Positions 8,096 through 14,874 of a DNA stretch of 34,460 bases are shown here, in pieces (the first letter of the stretch is position 1; each line of letters begins with the position of its first letter). Location of the stretch: the NCBI GenBank assembly GCA_018829545.1, contig JAHJTX010000156.1, positions 1-34,460 on the forward strand. Direction: 5' to 3'. Below the pieces are notes generated by a model, which was given only the letters and a program-made list of their open reading frames with translations, searched no databases and was not told the DNA's origin. The translations under genes were made by a program, and so were the position numbers. Source of the stretch: Bacteroidota bacterium. GTDB lineage: Bacteria; Bacteroidota; Ignavibacteria; Ignavibacteriales; Melioribacteraceae.

Positions 8096-9193
8096 TTATT
8101 TTTCTCGGGAAGCTTTCCTCCCGCCCTTATCAAATTTTTGCTGTAGCGCATTTTCACCAATCATCAAGCCGGCCATTTCATAAATCCTATCAACGAGTGA
8201 TTTTGCGCCTTCATGCAAAATCTTACTCTCTCGCACATATTTAACATTGCTCTCCATATCTTCAGCACTCCAGCCGCGAGAATGTGCAATAAATGGAAAT
8301 TGAGGAAATTGACAACCGAGTTCGGCAAAAAAGCCAAGCATATTACCAGCAACGCCTTGAACATTATCTTGTCCGCCGGTAATTATCAAGCCAACAACTT
8401 TGTTTTTAAGCAGATGCTTTCCAGCGATGGTTTCTTGATTTTGAATGCTGTTCATTCTCTCCACCATTTTATAATAAAGACTTCCGGCAACTCCCCAGCG
8501 GATTGGAGTGGAAACAATAAACGCATCACCCCAATGTACAAACGCATCGTAAATATTTTCCATTTCATCGTTTGGATCCATTTGGGTTATTGTGCAAGGG
8601 AACGTGCAAGCTCGGGCTGATTTGGAGTAATATCCCTCGCAGTTTTTAATATTCATTTCATTCAACTTAAATAGCTTTGTTTCACAGCCCTTTTCCTTTG
8701 CGTAATTAAGAGAAGTATTGAGAAGATGATCTGAAGTACTGTAGCGTGGAAAATCTTTATTCATTGCAGTTGTTGATATTCCGACCAGACGAACTCCCCC
8801 CGGCTCTCTTTCAATTTTTCTTGTTAGCGGATGCGGAGCGTGAGGAAGTTTATTTCTCTTTGTCGCAGAGTTTAAATCAACAAATAATTTTTCATTTTCA
8901 ATTCTAAAATTATATGACGGCACTTTATCATTTTCATATCCGAGTTCGCCTTCGCCAGTTTTGTGATGGAATTTCCAAAAATGCCAGGGACAAACAACAT
9001 AATCGCCATCCAAATGCCCATCTCCCAACGGACCGCCAACATGATTGCAGACACTTGAGATTATTCCGAACTCACCGTTCTTGAAACTTATGGCTAACTT
9101 TGTTTTCCCAATTTGAAATTCGGCGAGTTCTTTTTGTTTTAGTTTCTCAACTTCTCCAAGGTCAATCCAATTTTCCATTTCCGGCTCACACAT
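8096..9193 (-). CDS. Rieske [2Fe-2S] ferredoxin fused to flavodoxin-like NADPH-dependent FMN reductase domain
   Basis: A 365-residue cytoplasmic fusion. Residues 8-107 are a Rieske domain: C-N-H-V-G-G-P-L-G-D-G (49-59) and C-P-W-H-F-W-K-F-H (68-76) give the two Cys and two His ligands, most like the soluble nitrite-reductase-small-subunit or dioxygenase-ferredoxin type. Residues 135-345 are a flavodoxin-like FMN reductase domain: V-R-L-V-G-I-S-T-T near the start, then W-G-D-A-F-I-V-S-T-P-I-R-W-G and V-V-G-L-I-I-T-G-G-Q-D. The usual N-terminal phosphate loop G-S-P-R is replaced, so FMN binding needs testing. The ATG overlaps the kinase stop as TAATG; an ATG at 9178 is an alternative. With the next gene it looks like a two-protein electron transfer chain. 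Confidence 0.85.
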   Translation of the reverse strand: MCEPEMENWIDLGEVEKLKQKELAEFQIGKTKLAISFKNGEFGIISSVCNHVGGPLGDGHLDGDYVVCPWHFWKFHHKTGEGELGYENDKVPSYNFRIENEKLFVDLNSATKRNKLPHAPHPLTRKIEREPGGVRLVGISTTAMNKDFPRYSTSDHLLNTSLNYAKEKGCETKLFKLNEMNIKNCEGYYSKSARACTFPCTITQMDPNDEMENIYDAFVHWGDAFIVSTPIRWGVAGSLYYKMVERMNSIQNQETIAGKHLLKNKVVGLIITGGQDNVQGVAGNMLGFFAELGCQFPQFPFIAHSRGWSAEDMESNVKYVRESKILHEGAKSLVDRIYEMAGLMIGENALQQKFDKGGRKASREK

Positions 9194-10743
9194 TATAATG
9201 CAAACAATTTTTCTTTGGGAATGTTGATTTCAACAGTAGTTCCTTTCCCTTTTACGCTTTTTATATCAATAGCAAACCCATTTAAATCACAGCACTTTTT
9301 TGTTAGTGCAAGTCCAATTCCATTGCCCTCAAATTGCCGTTGAAGAGCCATATCTTCCTGCCTAAATGGTTTGAACAAATTCTTCATAAACTCTTCCGAA
9401 ATACCAATTCCCGAATCTTCAATAATTATAGATAGACCTGAATCATCGTTATTTTTAATGCAATAAATATTTTCCCCTCGTTGTGTAAATTTCACGGCAT
9501 TTTCCATTAATTGTTTCAGGGATTCTTCCAGCAATCGTTCGTCTGCTTTTATCATTCCGGTGGTTGCGTTGCACTCAATCTGTATTTTTATACCTTTTTC
9601 TTCGGCTCGCGGTTTATACTGTTCTATTAGATTGAAGAAAAGTTGAGAAACATTCACAAATCCTTCAGTCTTTCCATAACTGCCCGATAGTAAATCGCTG
9701 TAAAGAACAATCATTTCGATTGTTCGTATAAGGCGGTCGCTTCCAAATTTTATTGAGTTGGTAATTTCCAATAAATCTTCTATTTCGCTATCGGCTAATT
9801 CTAATTTAAGAATTTCAATATTTCCCAAAATTATATTTAACGGTGTGCGGATTTCGTGAGACAGCAGAGCTAAAAACTCACTTTTCATTTTATCTGAGGA
9901 TTCTGCTTTTTCTTTTGCCCCTCTTAATTCAGATACCGTTTGAAAGATTTTTTCCTGCTGCTCAAGAATTGTTTTTTGCAAATTTTCAGCCGCTTCGATT
10001 AAAGCTTTTAATTCCCCACCGGCTTTTATTCTTTTGTTCTCAGAATAGTTGCCAAGCGATATTTTATTTATAACGCGAATAATTTTTTCAATCGGATTTA
10101 AGAAATATTTTGCAACGAGAGCGCTAAACAAAATTGTAATTGGGAATAAAATAATTCTTAACCACAGTATTAGTTCTTCGATTCCTGCAATTTTAGCATA
10201 AACATTATCTGCCGAATTATCTACTTGTACAATGCCAACAATTTTGTTTTGACTGTTTTTAATGGGAGCTAATCCGCTAATCCATTGACCGTACTTGTCT
10301 TCGTACAAATCAGTATATACACATTTGTCTTCTTTATAGGTTTTGTAAATGGCGTCAATAGCTGTAAAGCTAGTCAGATGCAATGTATCTCCGGCAAACA
10401 ATATTTCGTTTGTCATTACTCCGAACATTGCCGTAGTATCATCTATAAAATTAAGGGTATAGATGTCTTCTGTCATTTGAAGGTCTAATTTTGTATGCTG
10501 AAGCTGCTTTCTAATTGAATTGAAAATAGGAGATTGCACAATAGTTGGATTAGAGAAGTCGAGATTTTGATATTCATCTCCATCGATTGACGCAGTTGAA
10601 GCGGCTGCAATTGATTTTAATTTTTCACCAATAAGAGAGAAAGAATTGTCCTTTATCTCTGGAAGGATAATAAATAAAGTAAGCTGAATAATAACATTAA
10701 CTATTATCGTAAAGGATATTGCTAATTTAATCCAAAGCTTCAT
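9193..10743 (-). CDS. Membrane sensor histidine kinase, no partner regulator nearby
   Basis: About 516 residues. A first membrane segment lies at residues 8-29, an extracytoplasmic sensor region of about 160 residues at 30-190, a second membrane segment at 191-212, HAMP at about 213-262, and a short coiled coil. The HisKA domain has the phosphoacceptor S-H-E-I-R-T-P (H296), and the ATPase domain has E-N-A-V-K-F-T (N box), D-S-G-I-G-I-S and G-N-G-I-G-L-A (G boxes). I chose ATG 10743 because AAGGAGAG sits just upstream; a TTG at 10761 lacks one. The sensor part resembles a double-Cache-like fold by its V-G-I-V-Q-V-D ending, but I am not sure. No response regulator is in the window, so its target is unknown. 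It is the first gene of the redox operon and overlaps the Rieske gene. Confidence 0.9.
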   Translation of the reverse strand: MKLWIKLAISFTIIVNVIIQLTLFIILPEIKDNSFSLIGEKLKSIAAASTASIDGDEYQNLDFSNPTIVQSPIFNSIRKQLQHTKLDLQMTEDIYTLNFIDDTTAMFGVMTNEILFAGDTLHLTSFTAIDAIYKTYKEDKCVYTDLYEDKYGQWISGLAPIKNSQNKIVGIVQVDNSADNVYAKIAGIEELILWLRIILFPITILFSALVAKYFLNPIEKIIRVINKISLGNYSENKRIKAGGELKALIEAAENLQKTILEQQEKIFQTVSELRGAKEKAESSDKMKSEFLALLSHEIRTPLNIILGNIEILKLELADSEIEDLLEITNSIKFGSDRLIRTIEMIVLYSDLLSGSYGKTEGFVNVSQLFFNLIEQYKPRAEEKGIKIQIECNATTGMIKADERLLEESLKQLMENAVKFTQRGENIYCIKNNDDSGLSIIIEDSGIGISEEFMKNLFKPFRQEDMALQRQFEGNGIGLALTKKCCDLNGFAIDIKSVKGKGTTVEINIPKEKLFAL

Positions 10744-10874
10744 TCTCTCCTTCCTAATCAAATACTATCTGTTTGTCGCTCCCTTCAAAAAGCTCTTGAA
10801 TGCTCTTCCATTTTGGAATGAATTAATATACTTAAAAAATATTCCTCAAGTTCATCAATTGAATGAATCAAGCA

Positions 10875-10912
10875 AATTTCACCAGTTAACTTAAGTCGTA
10901 AGGAGAAAGACT
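10875..10912 (-). promoter_or_regulatory. Shared upstream motif, copy 1 (before the kinase gene)
   Basis: This stretch matches 11465-11502 imperfectly over about 38 bases (core on the + strand TAAGTCGTAAGGAGAAAGA against TAAATCGTAAAGAGAAAGA). It begins with the same AATTTCAC. It lies about 130 bases before the kinase start, on the side expected for a minus-strand promoter or leader. Having the same element before two minus-strand genes suggests a common control site or leader; a chance duplication is also possible. Confidence 0.4.
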
Positions 10913-10916
10913 CACT

Positions 10917-10965
10917 CAAAAAATTGCCGAAGGATTGGAATAAAAATTCCAAAAACAGCGGCAAT
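10917..10965 (-). terminator. Hairpin terminator for the 11000-11437 membrane protein gene
   Basis: A nested hairpin: outer stem ATTGCCG (10923-10929) with CGGCAAT (10959-10965), and inner stem TTGGAAT with ATTCCAA around an AAAA loop (10935-10952). Read on the minus strand, the outer stem runs directly into a run of six T. It lies 35 bases after the stop of the membrane protein gene, so it fits a Rho-independent terminator that insulates the kinase operon. Confidence 0.7.
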
Positions 10966-10999
10966 ATTTAGCACCCAACATCTATCATTTTCGATACTG

Positions 11000-11437
11000 C
11001 TATGACTTAGGTTTATATATCGTTCCCAGAACGGCTCCAAAAATTAAATGTCCAACAAGACTTGCCACAGCCATCATCATCGAGCCGGAGAATAATCCCG
11101 ATGTATAACTTCCTCCGCCCATCATACTCATCATTGGCATAACCATTACTTGAGCGGCAAGCCATGGAAGCAATCCAAACAAAGCGCCGCTTTTAAAATC
11201 CGCTGCTTTATTTGTCATTTTAAGAAAAGCAGACGCATAACCTATAGCGAGAATTTCGCCAACCATAAAATGAGCCATCCAGCCAACAATTATGGGCGCC
11301 CCCATTGTTCCGGCTAACATTTTAGGTATATTCATTTCAAAACCCATTAATGGCGCCATGAATGTAAAAGCCGTCATTGCTGCAGTAGCTAAGAACCCGG
11401 CAATTAATGCAGATTGAATTGAGAAAGTTGATTTCAT
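11000..11437 (-). CDS. Small four-helix membrane protein (DUF6789-like), unknown function
   Basis: A 145-residue protein with about four hydrophobic helices and many methionines and glycines, including M-V-M-P-M-M-S-M-M-G-G-G. It resembles the small DUF6789-type proteins of unknown function that start with a conserved A-G-x-x-A-T-x-A-M-T helix, seen here at about residues 13-22. The methionine-rich loop could bind a soft metal, but there is no direct evidence. The ATG is preceded by AAGGAG. It is a single gene with its own terminator and an upstream motif shared with the kinase gene. Confidence 0.7.
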   Translation of the reverse strand: MKSTFSIQSALIAGFLATAAMTAFTFMAPLMGFEMNIPKMLAGTMGAPIIVGWMAHFMVGEILAIGYASAFLKMTNKAADFKSGALFGLLPWLAAQVMVMPMMSMMGGGSYTSGLFSGSMMMAVASLVGHLIFGAVLGTIYKPKS

Positions 11438-11788
11438 TTTATAACTCCTTTAATTAATAAATGTAATTTCACAGCAAAGTTAAATCGTAAAGAGAAAGAT
11501 TACTGTCCGCTTTATGACAAACAAGGTTTTGGGTATAACTCAAAAAATGATAGCACGAAAAATCCACATGAACTTGTTTTTTAGATTAATTATTTCGAAA
11601 TTGCTCAAGCAGTTATACAAAAATTCCTGATAAACGAAAAATATTCCACGTGCCGTTAATTCAGATATTCAGCGTGAGCACTGGTTTCACTTTTCACTCA
11701 TTCATGATTTTTACCAGGCGGAAGGAATTATTTCTCATTATTTAATGTTATAGTAAGTAGAATTTCAAAACATCATTAAAGAAAAACT
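11438..11788. other. 350-base intergenic region
   Basis: Apart from the motif at 11465-11502, I see no supported gene here. A frame of about 50 codons on the + strand ends near 11742 but has no start with a ribosome binding site and a composition unlike the neighbours. The region should hold divergent promoters for the membrane protein (minus) and the AP2-like gene (plus). Confidence 0.5.
11465..11502 (-). promoter_or_regulatory. Shared upstream motif, copy 2 (before the membrane protein gene)
   Basis: The second copy of the roughly 38-base motif described at 10875-10912, in the same orientation. Here it ends 28 bases before the ATG at 11437, so it overlaps the expected promoter or 5' leader. 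The differences between copies are mostly transitions. A shared operator for the kinase operon and this gene is the simplest reading. Confidence 0.4.
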
Positions 11789-12334
11789 ATGATACCCAAA
11801 AAGTACAAGAGCGTAACCAGAGTAGACAAGGCTAACGTAAAGCTATTCGGTTATTATGTAAGAGTGGCTTATGACGGGGCAATTTACAAACCAAGATTTT
11901 TTTCGGATAAGAAATTTAAGTCTGTTCAAAGAGCGCTAGTAAATGCGCTGACGTACAGGGATTTAATGGAAAAGGAAATTGGGAAAGTCCGTTCAGAAGA
12001 TGTAGTGAGAACAAAAATCACCAATTCAACCGGATACCTTGGTGTTCGCGAAATTATGGAAAAGCAAACTAAAAACGGCAAAGTTTATGAATGGCCTGTT
12101 TTTGAAATAACCAGCCCAAAGAGAAAAGGGGATAAGGTTAGAAGAACAAGAGTTTCCATCAATAAGCATGGACGTGAAAAAGCGTTAGAGTTGGCAGCCA
12201 AAAAACGCAGAGAATGGGAAATAGAAGTTTTTGGCGATGACGCTGATCTTCATGCAGGGAAAGAACGAGTTGCGCGCAGAATTGCAAGCGGCTCAAATAG
12301 AAAATCGAAATCGCGGAAAAAAGTTTCTAAATAA
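11789..12334 (+). CDS. Bacterial AP2-like DNA-binding protein with two repeats
   Basis: A basic protein of 181 residues with two units like the AP2/integrase-type DNA-binding fold. The first (about 6-68) has V-T-R-V-D, Y-Y-V-R-V-A-Y-D-G, then F-F-S-D-K-K-F-K-S-V and a helix ending Y-R-D-L-M-E-K-E-I-G. The second (about 84-150) has G-Y-L-G-V-R-E-I, W-P-V-F-E-I, V-S-I-N-K-H-G-R-E-K-A-L and a helix A-A-K-K-R-R-E-W-E. The tail is rich in Lys, Arg and Ser. In this family the three-stranded sheet binds DNA. No integrase or homing nuclease domain is present, so it may be a chromatin-like or regulatory protein, or a leftover of a mobile element. It stands alone, convergent with the GHL10 gene. Confidence 0.7.
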   Translation: MIPKKYKSVTRVDKANVKLFGYYVRVAYDGAIYKPRFFSDKKFKSVQRALVNALTYRDLMEKEIGKVRSEDVVRTKITNSTGYLGVREIMEKQTKNGKVYEWPVFEITSPKRKGDKVRRTRVSINKHGREKALELAAKKRREWEIEVFGDDADLHAGKERVARRIASGSNRKSKSRKKVSK

Positions 12335-12358
12335 ACCACAGTGCTCTTTTGTCATAGT

Positions 12359-12377
12359 AGTGAAAAAGCATTTCACT
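12359..12377. terminator. Short hairpin between convergent genes
   Basis: AGTGAAA (12359-12365) pairs with TTTCACT (12371-12377) around a five-base loop, in the 79 bases between the AP2-like and GHL10 stops. There is no clear T run on either side, so a bidirectional terminator is possible but weakly supported. Confidence 0.3.
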
Positions 12378-12413
12378 AAGTACGATATTTCAAACAATTC
12401 TTTCCATAGCAGC

Positions 12414-13907
12414 TTACTCCATCGAAAATACTTTTTCCGCGTAACTGGCGCTTTCATTATTTAGTTTATCCAGCGCAGTTACAACGTATCTAAATTCACA
12501 GCTTCCTTCCGAAGGCAGATCATCCAAATAAATAGTTGCGCTGTGAACAATTGCCAAAATTTTTGAAGCGTCATCTAAATTAATTTTTTCACCTACATTA
12601 AATTTATAAACAATATACTTTGAAGCATATTCGCCGTCCTCGGCAAAATCGGGTTCTTCCCAATTAACGATTATGCTCAATGAGTCTGCCTCAATTTCAA
12701 GATTCCTTGGAACGTTTGGCTTTATAGAATCCTTCCATGGCATTGGCGGCGTTAACGCAGGATATTTATACCATGATTGTTTCATGCTGTCCGCCATTCC
12801 GCTCCAATTAAATCCAATGGATTTTGCGCTGAAAAATACCGAGCCGTGAACATTCTCTGTTGCACGATTCAAATTAATCTGAGCGCCGATCTCGCCTTTA
12901 TTCTCATATCTCTGAGCCATCATTCTACTTGAGTATTGCCCGATGTATAAATGCATGTCCTTTGTAATTTCCGCCCACCAGTGCAGCAGCTTTGCGTAAT
13001 CCGCTTTAGAGTGACCGATTTCCCAATAGATTTGGGGATTCATATAATCAAGTATTTTATTGTCAATCCAGTTCATTGGATCGCAGTATAAAATGTCAAA
13101 AGAATTAAATCCGTCTGTTCCGGAGTACTCATTTCTAACAATACCAAAAGGACTAATTCCGAATTTTACGTGAGGCTTAACTGCTTTTATTACCGCATTA
13201 ATTTGAGCCATTAACAGATTGATATTATCTCTGCGCCAGTCGTCAATGTCTGTGAATCCCCTATTAAATCTTGCGAAAGTAAGGCTGTCTTCATTAGAAA
13301 CTTTTGGCGTGTAAGGATAGAAGTAGTCATCAAAATGGATGCCGTCAATGTCATATCTTGTAAGCACATCGGACATTACTTTTAAAACATGCTCGCGTAC
13401 TGCAGGCAAACCTGGATCAAGCATTCTATATTTACCGAATTCAAGTATCCAATCGGGATGCGATTTAACAACATGCGTTTCTGCCAGCTTAAAGTTTTCA
13501 ATATCGCGAGAAGCTCTGTATGGATTAAACCATGCGTGAAGTTCCATTCCATGATTGTGCGCTTCTTTAATTGCAAATTCGAGAGGATCAAAAAAAGGTT
13601 CCGGCGCTATGCCCTGCCTTTCCGTTAAGTAATATGACCATGGTTCAATCTCGGATTCATAAAAGGCGTCACACTCAGTTCTTATTTGAAACAGAACGGC
13701 ATTTATTCCTGCGGACTTCAGCGAATCGAACAAGACTACAAGTTCTTTGACTTGATTTCCGGATGTGATATTGTTTCGGGAAGGCCAATCGATATTGGCA
13801 ACAGTTGCAACCCAAGCTCCGCGGAATTCATACTTCCCTTTGTATTGCTGGGAATAAAAATTAATTGTTAGAATGAGAATTAAACCGATTGCTAAAATGC
13901 GCTTCAT
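12414..13907 (-). CDS. Secreted family 10-like glycosylhydrolase (GHL10/DUF187) with C-terminal Fn3-like domain
   Basis: About 497 residues. A signal peptide at 1-20 (K-R-I-L then a hydrophobic run ending N-F-Y-S-Q) is followed by a TIM-barrel-like GHL10 domain to about residue 385: E-F-R-G-A-W-V-A-T-V, N-A-V-L-F-Q-I-R, E-L-H-A-W-F-N-P-Y-R and I-D-G-I-H-F-D-D-Y-F-Y-P. The paired acidic residues in the last motif are the likely catalytic or binding site. A fibronectin III-like region ends the protein. Family members act on cell wall or glycan polymers; the substrate here is not known. ATG 13907 follows AGAGGAAAT; the longer TTG start is less likely. It is transcribed divergently from the lipoprotein gene at 14078. 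Confidence 0.85.
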   Translation of the reverse strand: MKRILAIGLILILTINFYSQQYKGKYEFRGAWVATVANIDWPSRNNITSGNQVKELVVLFDSLKSAGINAVLFQIRTECDAFYESEIEPWSYYLTERQGIAPEPFFDPLEFAIKEAHNHGMELHAWFNPYRASRDIENFKLAETHVVKSHPDWILEFGKYRMLDPGLPAVREHVLKVMSDVLTRYDIDGIHFDDYFYPYTPKVSNEDSLTFARFNRGFTDIDDWRRDNINLLMAQINAVIKAVKPHVKFGISPFGIVRNEYSGTDGFNSFDILYCDPMNWIDNKILDYMNPQIYWEIGHSKADYAKLLHWWAEITKDMHLYIGQYSSRMMAQRYENKGEIGAQINLNRATENVHGSVFFSAKSIGFNWSGMADSMKQSWYKYPALTPPMPWKDSIKPNVPRNLEIEADSLSIIVNWEEPDFAEDGEYASKYIVYKFNVGEKINLDDASKILAIVHSATIYLDDLPSEGSCEFRYVVTALDKLNNESASYAEKVFSME

Positions 13908-14077
13908 ATTTCCTCTGCCCAAAATTCAGAATTATTCTTAAGCAAGTTATTAAAAAATATGCGGAGAATTAAATAAAAGTATTTGTTGACTTATTCTTAT
14001 AATTCTCATTAAGTTATTTCCGAAATATTTACTTCATACTTTTTGCAACATTTTCTAAAGAATAATTGAGGCACTCA

Positions 14078-14812
14078 ATGAATATAAAGTCAATTTCCGG
14101 CGTGATATTAATTTATTTTATAATTACAGGATGCGCTGCCATAAACATGAATCATTATCAGGATGGTAAAACTGTTGGAGATGGTAATTTCGATGCAAAA
14201 GTGGGAATAGGCACGGGGCTGTCATTTATTTCGGACACAGTTAAAGTAAACCAAAATAATTTTGAAGTTAAAACAAGCCGTGGTCCATCATCGGTATTTT
14301 TGAATCTTTCTGTTCAAGGAGGCGCCACATCAAATTTGGATGTTGGCGGAGAAATTTTCGCCACGCTCGGATCAACAGGATTTAAATTCTTCGGAAAATA
14401 TGCGCTGCTCGATTCAACTTCAAAATACGGCGTGGCTCTAATGCCAATTATCGGATTCAGCTTTCCTTGGTTTGAACCAGATGAAGATAGTTATGAATAT
14501 GATTCGGGAGAAATAAATTTTTCTGTAGGGTCTTTGATTCTGGAATTTGTAATGCCCATGAGTTACCATCCATCTGAGAAGATCGCCTTTGTGGTTACAC
14601 CGAAGGCATATTTCCATCATAATTTTATGTATCAATCAACGGGAGAGTCGGTTGATTTACAGAGAAAAGGAAATGCGTCCTATTTTTCGCCAGGTATTTC
14701 TCTTGGCATGAAAATACACGATGTTCGATTTGAGGGGACGCTAATTAACTTAAATGGAAAAGTGTGGATGCCGTATTTTGGTTTTACAATCAGGCCGGAT
14801 ATATTTTTCTAA
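14078..14812 (+). CDS. Outer membrane beta-barrel-like lipoprotein, unknown function
   Basis: About 244 residues. The lipobox I-T-G-C-A puts the lipidated Cys at residue 19. The rest is glycine-rich and built of alternating strands (for example L-N-L-S-V-Q-G-G, V-G-G-E-I-F-A-T-L-G), ending in F-T-I-R-P-D-I-F-F, an aromatic last residue as in beta-barrels. This suggests a surface or periplasm-facing lipoprotein. The start is ATG 14078, with GAGG upstream, rather than the TTG at 14066. It lies 62 bases before clpB on the same strand. I do not recognise a specific family. Confidence 0.7.
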   Translation: MNIKSISGVILIYFIITGCAAINMNHYQDGKTVGDGNFDAKVGIGTGLSFISDTVKVNQNNFEVKTSRGPSSVFLNLSVQGGATSNLDVGGEIFATLGSTGFKFFGKYALLDSTSKYGVALMPIIGFSFPWFEPDEDSYEYDSGEINFSVGSLILEFVMPMSYHPSEKIAFVVTPKAYFHHNFMYQSTGESVDLQRKGNASYFSPGISLGMKIHDVRFEGTLINLNGKVWMPYFGFTIRPDIFF

Positions 14813-14874
14813 AGAAACATTGACTAGTTTTTTTTGTCAAAAGTGGAAAGTGAACGGTAACACAAGGTGAAATT

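Noticed and set aside
8213-8620. 135-residue + strand frame
   Set aside because: It is antisense to the well-supported Rieske-flavodoxin gene and shows no protein family features.
11590-11745. About 50-codon + strand open stretch before the AP2-like gene
   Set aside because: No start codon with a ribosome binding site and no protein-like pattern; judged noncoding.
14813-14874. Possible heat-shock operator before clpB
   Set aside because: There is only a weak TTGAC/GTCAA pair around a T run; no CIRCE-type inverted repeat is present.
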